From: an uncultured Eubacterium sp.
GTDB lineage: Bacteria > Bacillota > Clostridia > Lachnospirales > Lachnospiraceae
DNA: 64,000 bases
Assembly: GCA_900545725.1 (NCBI GenBank)
Contig: URAI01000004.1
Coordinates: 6,333-70,332, forward strand
Direction of reading: 5' to 3'
Shown: one piece after another, positions 17,203 to 25,644 of the stretch
How the letters are laid out: each line of letters opens with the position of its first letter
Numbering within the stretch: position 1 is the stretch's first letter
Notes under the pieces: generated by a model
Database searches by the model: none
What the model was told of the DNA's origin: nothing
The model's input: the letters and a program-made list of their open reading frames with translations, nothing else
Position numbers and translations under genes: made by a program

Positions 17203-17547
17203 ATGGAATGTTGTTGTAATAATTCAGAAAATAATTTACAGAATGGTATGGATGGTTCAGAAGAGAATATTAAGCATAAGCACCGGCAGGAAGAGGAAAA
17301 GAAAAAACTAAAGACAAGACTAAAAAAAATTGAAGGTCAGGTCAGAGGAATCAGTGCAATGCTTGATGATGACAGATATTGTGTTGATATATTAACTCAG
17401 GTTATGGCTGTTCAGGCTGCTTTAAACAGTTTTAATAAGGAGCTTCTTGCAAGACATATAAAAAGCTGCGTAGTAGATGACATTAAGAATGATAATGAAG
17501 AGGCCGTTGATGAACTATGTGAATTATTAAAAAAGCTTATGAAATAA
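17203..17547 (+). CDS. csoR: CsoR-family copper-sensing transcriptional repressor
   Basis: Helical metal-sensing repressor of about 114 residues. After a Cys-rich N-terminus (MECCCNN) and a charged linker comes the family core KTRLKKIEGQVRGISAMLDD. The Cu(I) ligand pattern Cys-(x)n-His-x3-Cys is present as YCVDIL and ARHIKSC. It represses its own operon by binding the operator at 16951-16975 and is displaced by Cu(I); family knowledge plus the site seen here. ATG 17203 has GGAG 7 bp upstream; the in-frame TTG at 17197 is less likely. copA follows after 159 bp containing an 8-bp hairpin (CATTTTGT/ACAAAATG) and another repeat copy. Confidence 0.92.
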   Translation: MECCCNNSENNLQNGMDGSEENIKHKHRQEEEKKKLKTRLKKIEGQVRGISAMLDDDRYCVDILTQVMAVQAALNSFNKELLARHIKSCVVDDIKNDNEEAVDELCELLKKLMK

Positions 17548-17618
17548 ATATTTGTATAAATTAAATGGTTATAACATTTTGTACATATATAAACAAAATG
17601 GTGAATATATAGTATAAC

Positions 17619-17688
17619 TAGTGTGAAAAATAATGCTGATGCTATTCCTCTGGCATTAAAAATGCCTGCGGAATGGAGAACAGTTATG
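17619..17688 (+). repeat. Dispersed modular repeat, copy 4, upstream of copA
   Basis: TAGTGTGAAAAATAATG followed by CTGATGCTATTCC, TGGCATTAAAAATGCC and TGCGGAATGGAGAACAGTTA up to an ATG. Compare copy 2 (GGCATTAGAAATGCCTGCGG) and the 31423 copy (TAGTGTGAAAATAATGCCTG). Here its SD drives a six-codon mini-ORF. Confidence 0.6.
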
Positions 17689-17706
17689 AAAAGAGGATGG
17701 ATATAA
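17686..17706 (+). CDS. Six-codon mini-ORF abutting copA
   Basis: ATG 17686 lies behind the repeat-derived GGAATGGAG and encodes MKRGWI. The TAA at 17704-17706 is immediately followed by the copA GTG. A ribosome ending here would be placed on the copA start, suggesting translational coupling. It may also be incidental, because a separate AGAGGATGG SD for copA lies inside it. Confidence 0.35.
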   Translation: MKRGWI

Positions 17707-20361
17707 GTGAACAAAAAGTTTAATATTACCGGAATGTCATGTTCAGCATGTTCATCACATGTCCAAAAGAGTGTAGCTAAGGTTTATGGTGTCACAAAGG
17801 CAGATGTGAACCTTTTAACTAACAGCATGATTGTTGAATATGATGAGAATATAACTGATACTGACAGTATTATAAATGCTGTAGAGCAGGCAGGATATGG
17901 TGCAGGCTGTGTAGATAATGATAATAAAGCTTCAAAAGCTTCAAATGAAAAGTCCCCTGAACAGATAGCTAAAGAGAATGTCAGACAGATGAAGAAACGT
18001 CTGATTTTTTCAATCATTTTCTGGATACCACTTATGTATGTATCTATGGGACATATGATATATATGTGGCTTGGAATTGATATGCCGTATATAACGAAAA
18101 ATTATCTTCATGGAAGCAGCAATGCAATAACTTTTGCATTTACACAGTTCTTATTATTGCTTCCGATAGTTGCCGCTAATAAGAAATATTTTACGAATGG
18201 TTTTAAGACACTTAAAAATAAAAGTCCTAACATGGACAGCCTTATTGCAGTTGGTGCCGGAGCTGCCATTGTTTATGGGATATTTGCCATATATAGAATT
18301 GGATATGGATATGGACATAATGATTTAGAGCTTGTAACAAAATATATGCATGATTTATATTTTGAGTCAGCAGGAACAATACTTACATTAATTACAATAG
18401 GAAAGTATCTTGAAAGCAGGTCGAAGGGGAAGACAAGCGAAGCAATAACCAAGCTTATGAATCTTGCACCTAAGACAGTTACAGTTATAAGAGATGGAAT
18501 TGAAAAGACTATTGATATAGCGGATGTAGTCAGAGGTGACATTTATATAGTAAAGTCAGGGCAGTCAGCAGGTGTGGATGGAATAGTAACAGAAGGAGAG
18601 GCATCATTTGATGAATCCGCAATAACAGGTGAGAGTATGCCGGTTGCCAAAAAGAAAGGTGATAATATCATATCAGCCTCAATTAATAGAGGTGGATATA
18701 TTAAAGCAGAGGCTGTCAGAGTCGGTGATGATACAACTATATCACAGATTATAAGGCTGGTAGAGGAAGCCTCATCAAGTAAAGCGCCTATAGCTAAAAT
18801 GGCAGATAAGATTGCCGGAATATTTGTTCCTTGTGTTATGTTGATTGCATTGATTACAGGAATTGTATGGCTTATATCAGGAGCAGGAGTTGAGTTTGCA
18901 CTATCTAATACAATAGCAGTGCTTGTAATTTCATGCCCTTGTGCATTAGGTCTTGCAACGCCGGTTGCTATTATGGCAGGTACAGGCAAGGGCGCGGAAA
19001 ATGGTATATTAATTAAGACAGGAGAAGCACTTGAAGCTGCACATTTAATTGATACAGTTGTTCTTGATAAGACTGGAACAATAACAATGGGTAAACCACA
19101 GGTTACACAGGTAATTCCATATGAAATACCAGATAAAGAGCTGCTTACAATAGCGGCATCACTGGAGAATGTCAGCGAACATCCTCTTGCCGGAGCCATT
19201 GTAGAAAAATGCAGAAATGAACATGTGGAATTTAAGCAGGTTACAGATTTTGAAGCTGTATTTGGAATGGGCATTTCAGGCGTTATAGATGGGAAGAAAT
19301 ACTATGCAGGCAATCTTAAACTGATTGAAAAGGAAGACATTAAAGTTAAAAAAGACATTAAAGCAAAGCTTAATGAATTGTCAGAAGATGGCAATACACC
19401 GCTTATTTTTGCAGATAATCAAAGAATAATTGGTATTATAAACGTTGCAGATGTAGTAAAACCAACAAGCGCAGAAGCTGTTTCACAGTTTAAGAAATAT
19501 GGAATACATGTTATTATGCTTACAGGAGATAATAAAATAACAGCACAGGCAATAAGGAAAAAGGTTGGTATAGATGAGGTTATAGCTGGAGTTCTTCCAA
19601 CACAGAAGGAAGCAGAGATTACCCGTCTTAAAAATGAAGGCCGAAAGGTTGCCATGATTGGTGATGGTGTAAATGATGCACCGGCTCTTACATCAGCAGA
19701 TGTAGGAATTGCCATTGGAGCAGGAACAGATATAGCAATAGAAAGTGCAGATGTTGTTCTTGTAAGAAATGATCTTATGGATGCTGTTGGAGTAATAAAA
19801 TTAAGCAAGGCTGTTATAAGAAATATAAAAGAGAATCTGTTCTGGGCGTTCTTTTATAATTCAATTGGAATACCGCTTGCGGCAGGTGTATTATATCCTT
19901 TTTTTGGTATTAAGCTAAATCCTATGTTTGGAGCGGCGGCTATGAGTCTTAGCAGTGTATGTGTTGTATGTAACGCATTAAGGCTTAAGAGATTAAAGCT
20001 TAATAAGAATAAAGAAAGTGGTGATTTGCAAAAGATATCAGATGACAAAGTTTCTGATAGAAATGATAATGAACAATATGAAGAAATAACAAATAATCAG
20101 AAAGAAATAATAAAAAAAGAAACAACCCAAAAGGAGAGTATAGATATGCAGGAAAATACAAAAACAATTAATATAGAAGGAATGATGTGTTCACATTGTA
20201 CAGGAACAGTGCAGAAAGCATTAGAAAAGACACCGGGAGTAACAGATGTATCTGTAAGTCTTGAAAATAAACAGGCAGTGGTAAATGTTAATGGTGTAAG
20301 TGATGATATATTAAGAAAAACAGTTGAAGATGCAGGATATAAGGTGGTTTCCATAAAATAA
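17707..20361 (+). CDS. copA: Cu(I)-exporting P1B-type ATPase with N- and C-terminal metal-binding domains
   Basis: 884-residue copper efflux ATPase. Residues ~1-70 form an HMA domain with GMSCSACSSH. Eight membrane helices follow, with the transport motif CPC (410-412), phosphorylation motif DKTGT (Asp454), the HP motif (SEHPLAG) and the hinge GDGVNDAPAL. After the last helices and a charged linker, a second HMA domain (GMMCSHC) occupies the last ~70 residues. A C-terminal HMA is unusual and looks like a fused CopZ chaperone. Inside the linker a strong SD and in-frame ATG (20146) could start the chaperone alone. The start is GTG 17707, directly after a mini-ORF. Second gene of the csoR operon. 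Confidence 0.95.
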   Translation: MNKKFNITGMSCSACSSHVQKSVAKVYGVTKADVNLLTNSMIVEYDENITDTDSIINAVEQAGYGAGCVDNDNKASKASNEKSPEQIAKENVRQMKKRLIFSIIFWIPLMYVSMGHMIYMWLGIDMPYITKNYLHGSSNAITFAFTQFLLLLPIVAANKKYFTNGFKTLKNKSPNMDSLIAVGAGAAIVYGIFAIYRIGYGYGHNDLELVTKYMHDLYFESAGTILTLITIGKYLESRSKGKTSEAITKLMNLAPKTVTVIRDGIEKTIDIADVVRGDIYIVKSGQSAGVDGIVTEGEASFDESAITGESMPVAKKKGDNIISASINRGGYIKAEAVRVGDDTTISQIIRLVEEASSSKAPIAKMADKIAGIFVPCVMLIALITGIVWLISGAGVEFALSNTIAVLVISCPCALGLATPVAIMAGTGKGAENGILIKTGEALEAAHLIDTVVLDKTGTITMGKPQVTQVIPYEIPDKELLTIAASLENVSEHPLAGAIVEKCRNEHVEFKQVTDFEAVFGMGISGVIDGKKYYAGNLKLIEKEDIKVKKDIKAKLNELSEDGNTPLIFADNQRIIGIINVADVVKPTSAEAVSQFKKYGIHVIMLTGDNKITAQAIRKKVGIDEVIAGVLPTQKEAEITRLKNEGRKVAMIGDGVNDAPALTSADVGIAIGAGTDIAIESADVVLVRNDLMDAVGVIKLSKAVIRNIKENLFWAFFYNSIGIPLAAGVLYPFFGIKLNPMFGAAAMSLSSVCVVCNALRLKRLKLNKNKESGDLQKISDDKVSDRNDNEQYEEITNNQKEIIKKETTQKESIDMQENTKTINIEGMMCSHCTGTVQKALEKTPGVTDVSVSLENKQAVVNVNGVSDDILRKTVEDAGYKVVSIK
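20146..20361 (+). CDS. copZ: Possible internally initiated CopZ-type copper chaperone (in frame with copA)
   Basis: Within copA, AAGGAG at 20131-20136 lies 9 bp before ATG 20146, which is in frame with copA (codon 814). Translation from here would give a 71-residue HMA protein with MxCxxC-type ligands (GMMCSHC) and the size of free CopZ. The preceding codons (KKETTQKESID) look like a former intergenic region read as a linker. Whether the internal start is used is inference; copA also reads through as one protein. Confidence 0.5.
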   Translation: MQENTKTINIEGMMCSHCTGTVQKALEKTPGVTDVSVSLENKQAVVNVNGVSDDILRKTVEDAGYKVVSIK

Positions 20362-20522
20362 GAGCTTACGTTTAGTCAGTCATATGCAGACGTTCTGGTA
20401 TACTGTATCATTGATATCTGGCTTAATAACGAAGCATAGTTTCACAAAGCTGTCATACTTATGTTTGACTGTAAAAAGTTAATGCTTAATAATTAAATAA
20501 GGTCTGAAGTCTTGTAATATAC

Positions 20523-20609
20523 ACCGGTTACCGGAGTCTTATGTATGTTATCCAGTATATAATTATACCTGTTTAGCATATAAGAATATCGGGATAACCG
20601 GTTTTTTTT
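20523..20609 (+). terminator. Terminator downstream of copA
   Basis: ACCGGTTA (20523-20530) pairs with TAACCGGT (20595-20602), and eight T follow. The long loop can extend the stem imperfectly (CTTAT-GTATG facing CATA-TAAG). It is 160 bp after the copA stop; nothing else was seen in between. Confidence 0.75.
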
Positions 20610-20635
20610 GATACAGAAAAAATATAATATATAAG

Positions 20636-20722
20636 TATAAGCCCATAATGTAGTGCATAAACCGGTAATGTAATATGTAAGCTGATGATTTAATGTATAA
20701 GCCGTAATGTAATATACAGTTT
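20636..20722 (+). repeat. Degenerate tandem repeats of about 20 bp
   Basis: Three to four diverged units of the form (A)TAAGCC-N(2-4)-TAATGTAATaTA follow each other between the copA terminator and the next promoter. No coding or pairing role is evident. Confidence 0.4.
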
Positions 20723-20851
20723 TGTAAATATATGAGTTTATAATAAAACGAAGTTGTGTGAGCAATGTTGGAAGATATTTTAAATAATCAGACTACTATG
20801 CTGGTAATACAATATTAATAATAAATAATATTAATAAAATTGAAAAAAGTA

Positions 20852-20880
20852 TTGACAAAAGACATATGAAATGCTAATAT
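20852..20880 (+). promoter_or_regulatory. Strong sigma-A promoter of the 20.9-kb RNA unit
   Basis: TTGACA at 20852-20857, a 17-bp spacer and TAATAT at 20875-20880. No large ORF starts downstream for more than 700 bp. Confidence 0.7.
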
Positions 20881-20886
20881 ATAGTC

Positions 20887-21409
20887 AACAAAAGAAATAC
20901 AGATAAAAAAACAGATAAAGGAGGTACGGACCATTGGAAATTGTAATTTAAAATAATCAATATGAAGTGGATATATTAATAAATATTATAAAGAATCTTA
21001 ACAACTATAATAATAGATAATCTTTAAGAGAAAGATAAAGGGTTAGGATATAATAATAAAAGATATTCATATTGAACATAATCCACAAAACAGAAGTTAA
21101 GGATGTTAAGATTATGTAAAGAAATAATCAGTAACGAGATATAGCTTATATATATAATATGAAAGTTAATATGAAATATGATTAATTGATTTGAAATATA
21201 TATTCAGCCATCTTGATGATAAAAGGTATGGACAACCGGATATCAGAAACCTGTAACTTTTGAAAAATAACTGTAAAGCAGTTTTTATAAAATAAATCGG
21301 TTAATATTCATTAAGTTAATAATTAATCGTAGAAAGAGAATAAAATTGGATAATTCAGAGTGTTAAACGGCTACCGTATTGTATGATATATAATATGGTA
21401 GCCGTTTTT
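20887..21409 (+). ncRNA. Candidate long structured non-coding RNA or leader
   Basis: Roughly 520 nt between the promoter at 20852 and the terminator at 21365-21409, with no ORF longer than a few codons. AAAGGAGG (20918-20924) sits before TTG GAA ATT GTA ATT TAA, a possible five-codon peptide. Long-range complementarity: TCAATATGAA (20957-20966) with TTCATATTGA (21066-21075), and AATCTTAAC (20994-21002) with GTTAAGATT (21105-21113). These two cross each other, as in a pseudoknot. A local hairpin, ATCTTT/AAAGAT, lies at 21020-21036. It may be an independent RNA or an attenuated leader of the regulator at 21621. Confidence 0.45.
21365..21409 (+). terminator. Strong intrinsic terminator
   Basis: AAACGGCTACC (21365-21375) pairs perfectly with GGTAGCCGTTT (21397-21407), followed by T. 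The loop is AT-rich and itself nearly palindromic. Another AGGCTT/AAGCCT hairpin lies near 21450-21480. The rest of 21410-21620 shows no gene. Confidence 0.85.
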
Positions 21410-21620
21410 GTGTATGTATATCTGCTTGTTTGACTGTGTCTGTTTTAAAAAGGCTTGTTATGTATATTTTTGTAAGCCTGCATATAATACCGGTAAGGTG
21501 TGAGAAGGATGGTAAATATAATATGCAGCTAAATATTCACAAAAGGTATATAAATAAGTCTCTTCAAATGCTTTATGATTAAACTATCATATATGTTTTG
21601 ATGGGAGAAGTATTTGGTTA

Positions 21621-22322
21621 ATGGAGAAGGATGCATATGCCCGATTATTGAACAGAATAATTGAATATAGAAATCAGAATCATATAAGCCAGAAGACTAT
21701 GGGAGAATATATGGGGATAACCCAGAGTCATTATAATAAGGTCGAAAGTGGCAAAAAGATAGTATCTTATTCTGCATTATTAAATCTTAAAGAGCATAAA
21801 TTTGATATTGACTATATTGTTACAGGAGTCAGATATAAAGAAAGTATTTTGAATCATTATCTGAGAGGCTGCAGACCACAGGTACAGTCGGATATGCTTG
21901 CACATATAATATGGGTAATAAAACAGGGGGTAAGAATAACTAATACAAAGATGCCGGATAAAAAGGTGGATTATAATAATGTAATGGCATTTTTGCAGAT
22001 GAGAGCCAATGATGTTGCAAAAGAAGAGACAGTATGGAAGAGTGTAAGAAAGCTTGATGGCAGAACGCAAAATGAAATGGCAGAAGAGCTTAATGTCGGA
22101 ATAAAAAAATATAGAAATATAGAGAATGGAAATGCACAGCCTGATGCACAGATTTTATCGGAATTATATGATAAGCTTGGCTATTTTCCATCAATACTTA
22201 TGCCCGAATATACGGTTAATTTAAGTTATATTAATGATATCTGGGCGGGATTTGATGAAGAGCTTAAGGGGGAACTTATTAAACATATACGTGACGGCTA
22301 TGACCTTGTAAATAAAAGATAG
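21621..22322 (+). CDS. Regulator with two XRE-type HTH domains
   Basis: 233 residues. An N-terminal Cro/C1-type HTH spans ~5-60 (ISQKTMGEYMGITQSHYNKVESGKK). A second, more diverged HTH lies at ~140-195 (TQNEMAEELNVGIKKYRNIENGN). Between them is a helical spacer. Two HTH motifs in one chain could bind two operators or bind as a pseudo-dimer. No ligand domain is visible. ATG 21621 has GGGAGAAG about 10 bp upstream. It is followed closely by a LytTR response regulator, and the two probably form a unit with the cNMP-binding-like gene. The target genes are unknown. Confidence 0.78.
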   Translation: MEKDAYARLLNRIIEYRNQNHISQKTMGEYMGITQSHYNKVESGKKIVSYSALLNLKEHKFDIDYIVTGVRYKESILNHYLRGCRPQVQSDMLAHIIWVIKQGVRITNTKMPDKKVDYNNVMAFLQMRANDVAKEETVWKSVRKLDGRTQNEMAEELNVGIKKYRNIENGNAQPDAQILSELYDKLGYFPSILMPEYTVNLSYINDIWAGFDEELKGELIKHIRDGYDLVNKR

Positions 22323-22356
22323 AGGGGAAACCCGGCTTATGGGAGGTAATAGCTTA

Positions 22357-23064
22357 ATGCAAAAGAAAATACTTGTATTGGAAAATAAGAAAAATTATAT
22401 AAGAATATTAAAAGAAATCGAGAAAAATATAACGGATGATGTGGATTTTATATACGCATGCAATGTAAATGATGGGATAGCGGCAGCCATGCAGATGAAA
22501 ATTGACATATTTATAGCTGATTTTGATATTAGAGCTGTAAATGGTATGACGGGAATTGATTTTATTGAAAATATAAGACATTTCGATAAATACAGATTTA
22601 CACCTGTAATAGCTTTATCAGAAGCGAAAGATCCGGATAAATATGTATATGAGAAGCTGCATTGTTATAGTTATATAACTAAACCTTTGAATGAGGATTA
22701 TCTTAAAAGTGTAATTTCAGAAGTGCTGTTATTTAATCATGCAACAGTTTCTGAATATGGATTTTTTAAAATAGATGGTGTATTTCATATGATAAAGGCG
22801 AAAGATATAGTACATGTTGAATTACACAGTAAAGAGATTATTATTATAACCCCAAAATGTAAATATAATGTTCCATATATTACATGTGATCAGTTTCTGG
22901 CTAAATACAAATCAGATGCGTTTATAAGATGCAGTAAAAATGCAATTGTAAATGTTAATTATATACAGTCAGTAGATATGACAAACAGATTTATACAGCT
23001 TGTTGATAATTATGGACATATAGGAATAGGTATGGCTTATAAGAAGAATATCCTGGTAAAATAA
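22357..23064 (+). CDS. Response regulator with REC and LytTR DNA-binding domains
   Basis: About 235 residues. The receiver domain (1-~125) has phospho-acceptor Asp55 (IADFDI) and the conserved Lys in YITKPL; the usual acidic pair is Glu9-Asn10, so one acid is missing. The LytTR domain (~135-235) has the pattern KAKDIVHVELHSKEI...FIRCSKNAIVNVNYIQSVD. LytTR regulators often control cell-surface or competence functions; the target here is unknown. No cognate histidine kinase is adjacent. ATG 22357 is used because GGGAGGT lies just before it and is read through by the in-frame ATG at 22339. An AT-only imperfect palindrome follows at ~23063-23100. Confidence 0.85.
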   Translation: MQKKILVLENKKNYIRILKEIEKNITDDVDFIYACNVNDGIAAAMQMKIDIFIADFDIRAVNGMTGIDFIENIRHFDKYRFTPVIALSEAKDPDKYVYEKLHCYSYITKPLNEDYLKSVISEVLLFNHATVSEYGFFKIDGVFHMIKAKDIVHVELHSKEIIIITPKCKYNVPYITCDQFLAKYKSDAFIRCSKNAIVNVNYIQSVDMTNRFIQLVDNYGHIGIGMAYKKNILVK

Positions 23065-23205
23065 TTATAATTATTATTATAATAATAATTATTATAATAC
23101 GATGAAAAACATTAATATATTATAAAATAAATGGTTTGTTATTTTATATAAGTATGGTACAATTATAGTAATATAAAACTATAGAGGGCAGGTTGGGAAT
23201 ATATA

Positions 23206-25272
23206 ATGTTAAATATAAACGAATGCGAAAGAATTAATCTAAAGAAGGGGGATATTCTTACTAAGGCAGCGGATAAGGCAGATAAGGTATATCTTATTGT
23301 TAATGGTAAGGTATCCTTACGAAACAGCTATATCAGAATGGAACTTGAGAATGGTTCGATTGTAGGAATGGTTGATTTATATTCAAAGGAATGTTTATTT
23401 GATTGTATGGCTCTTGCTGATACAGCTGTGTTAGCCTTTAATGTTGATGGTATTGAAGCTATTGATGGAATTAAGAATATGGGGCTTAATTATCAGGAGC
23501 TTATAGACAGGTCAATGTTTTATCAGTTCCATCGGATATATGATATTTATAAGGATAACTTTGAAAATTATATTGAACAATTTAAGGAAAAGACCGGTAA
23601 TAATGACATTGTAATACCTGATAAAAGAGAGTGTGAATATCTAAAAGATGTATCAGAACTTGGAAAAGGTATATTTCATGGACTGTTCGATGCACAAAAT
23701 AGTATAGCTTCATATCATATGTATCTTATAAGCAGGGTAATATCTGATATAAATACATTGATAAATGATATGATTAATGAATTCGGATATTCGGTATTAG
23801 GATTTGAAGAGCCTGCAATTGATAAGTTGGAAGACCAGCCGATTGATAAAACAAAACAAGACAGTTTACAGGTAAGTGAATCAGACATGGATTATGAGCT
23901 TGTAAAAAATGAGCTTAAGGATTCGCTTGGAAGTATTATTGATTATGCAGATATGGATAAGACAGAGGCAGTCAAGTTTAAAATGATGGTTGAAAGCTTT
24001 AGGACTCTTCCTGATAAAAATTCATCTGATAATGCAATAAGACAGATGAGAAAAAGAATTACTGAAGAATTTTATAATATATATGAAAGTGTATTTTTTA
24101 AATATAAAAAGGATGAGAATAAGAGCAGACTTATTGAGATGTTCCTTAAATTCGGATATATGGATGAAAGGGAATTTGATGAAAAGACACTTGCCACACT
24201 TTATTATTTTGAACCTGATATTAATGGTGGAAAGTATAATGTGTATACGATATATGACTGGCTTACACAGATATATGAGGGAACGAGGGAACCGTCAAAG
24301 GATGAATTTGATAGTGACTATAAAGAAAGATTCAGGGAACTAAAAAGAACAAAAAGCTATACAAAGGCACAAGAGCTTGCTTACTTTAATGATAAAGAGG
24401 GAAAAGTAAGATTTGAAATAGATAATCTTTTTAGAAGTACTAATAGAATTACGAGTGGAGAGATATCAGTATTTTATCCTATTCTTACACAGGAGAAGTT
24501 TACAAAGGATTTAAAGAGCATGTTCCTTGATAAGAATAAGATTGAACAGGCAATTGATAATGTATTAGATGTTGATTTCTCATTATTCCATCGTGAACAG
24601 ATGTATTATGATGAGGATAATAAGATTGACAATATCACAATTATGAAACAGGTATTTCCAGATATTATTCTTATGCCTAACGTTGGAAGTAAAGGAATAA
24701 TGTGGCAGGAGATATCGGAAAAGAAAAGAGATACGCCGGCAAGATTCGTGCTCTCAGAATTCTTTATAGGTAATCTTGAAACTACGGTAATAGATATTGC
24801 AGGAATGTTCAGATGGGAACTTTGCAGAACAATACAGGGAAATTACTGGAATGACTTAAGAGAGCATTCACTTACAGCAGAATATTGCGATTATATGCAG
24901 TTCTATAAAAAGAATAAAGATTTATCAGAAGAGATTAAGGATAAGATAAGAACACAGTATAAGAACTGCCGTAATAATACAAGAGAGATGTTTGTAAAGG
25001 ATTATGAAGCCTGGATTAAGTATGAAGCAAAGGGGGCATTAAGACTTAATAAGGTTACAAGAAGAATTTTATACATATATTGTCCAGCCTCGGTCAAGTA
25101 TAGGGCTAACCTTGAAAAACAGCCGGCATTTACAGATGCGGCTGCACAATATGAAAGAGACAGACAAAAAAAGATAAAAGAGCTTAAAGGCTTTAATAGT
25201 AACGTGACAAAACGTGGAGGAACAATAACAAAAGTACTTGAAGACAATCTTGCTTTCTATGAAGATATGTAA
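23206..25272 (+). CDS. Large protein with N-terminal cNMP-binding-like domain, function unknown
   Basis: 688 residues. The first ~100 resemble a Crp-type cyclic-nucleotide-binding beta roll (LKKGDILTKAADKADKVYLIVNGKVSL...ENGSIVGMVDLY). No DNA-binding HTH follows. The remaining ~580 residues are soluble, charged and largely helical with no motif I recognise. The near-C-terminal part includes WRWELCRTIQG-like Trp-rich segments (MFRWELCRTIQGNYW) and a basic end. It follows the dual-HTH and LytTR genes, suggesting a signalling role, but that is position only. Start ATG 23206; the preceding GAGGGCAGG is the SD. Confidence 0.7.
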   Translation: MLNINECERINLKKGDILTKAADKADKVYLIVNGKVSLRNSYIRMELENGSIVGMVDLYSKECLFDCMALADTAVLAFNVDGIEAIDGIKNMGLNYQELIDRSMFYQFHRIYDIYKDNFENYIEQFKEKTGNNDIVIPDKRECEYLKDVSELGKGIFHGLFDAQNSIASYHMYLISRVISDINTLINDMINEFGYSVLGFEEPAIDKLEDQPIDKTKQDSLQVSESDMDYELVKNELKDSLGSIIDYADMDKTEAVKFKMMVESFRTLPDKNSSDNAIRQMRKRITEEFYNIYESVFFKYKKDENKSRLIEMFLKFGYMDEREFDEKTLATLYYFEPDINGGKYNVYTIYDWLTQIYEGTREPSKDEFDSDYKERFRELKRTKSYTKAQELAYFNDKEGKVRFEIDNLFRSTNRITSGEISVFYPILTQEKFTKDLKSMFLDKNKIEQAIDNVLDVDFSLFHREQMYYDEDNKIDNITIMKQVFPDIILMPNVGSKGIMWQEISEKKRDTPARFVLSEFFIGNLETTVIDIAGMFRWELCRTIQGNYWNDLREHSLTAEYCDYMQFYKKNKDLSEEIKDKIRTQYKNCRNNTREMFVKDYEAWIKYEAKGALRLNKVTRRILYIYCPASVKYRANLEKQPAFTDAAAQYERDRQKKIKELKGFNSNVTKRGGTITKVLEDNLAFYEDM

Positions 25273-25315
25273 TAATCATCTGATTAGTAACAATTGAATA
25301 TTAAGTTAATGCAAT

Positions 25316-25426
25316 AAGGCTGTTATGGTTAATTTTATATTAATTAAGATTTACATAGAATAATATAGATTCTTTTCTATATGTTTTATAATTTTATTAT
25401 TATAAAAATACTGTAACAGCCTTTTT
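25316..25426 (+). terminator. Long-loop terminator after the cNMP-binding-like gene
   Basis: AAGGCTGTTA (25316-25325) pairs perfectly with TAACAGCCTT (25414-25423) before TTT. The ~88-nt AT-rich loop can form inner stems (AGAT...ATCT-like, ATTATTATAAT). Confidence 0.65.
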
Positions 25427-25508
25427 ATGATTTATCATAAAACTTATTGTGATAATGTGTAACTAAAAAATAAACAATCAGTATTATTAACAAATAATAT
25501 AAACACGC

Positions 25509-25536
25509 TTTACAAAGAATTTACATTAATTTCATG
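25509..25536 (+). promoter_or_regulatory. Pho box upstream of pstB-phoU
   Basis: TTTACA at 25509-25514 and 25520-25525, then a weaker TTCATG at 25531-25536, each 11 bp apart. This is the direct-repeat TT(A/T)ACA spacing known for PhoP/PhoB boxes in Firmicutes. Another TTTACA lies at about 25554. The site is about 110-135 bp before pstB. The rest of the 372-bp gap holds the terminator above and AT-rich DNA. Confidence 0.65.
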
Positions 25537-25644
25537 TATTAGTGATATCAGATTTTACATTTGGCTGTTAATATTTATTCACTGAAAAGAAAAACATAAT
25601 TATATAGAGAATAAGTATTTATTGGAAATGAGGTAGGTCAGATA

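Noticed and set aside
18543..19274. 243-codon frame on the minus strand inside copA
   Set aside because: Shadow of copA; the + strand frame carries all P-type ATPase motifs across this stretch.
20636..20722. CRISPR array
   Set aside because: The units are about 20 bp, strongly diverged and without spacers; no cas gene is nearby.
20887..21409. tRNA or 6S-like RNA
   Set aside because: No cloverleaf or CCA end, and no large central bubble between two long stems could be drawn.
24083..24343. 86-codon + strand frame inside the cNMP-like gene
   Set aside because: Out-of-frame shadow without SD within a continuous 688-codon gene.
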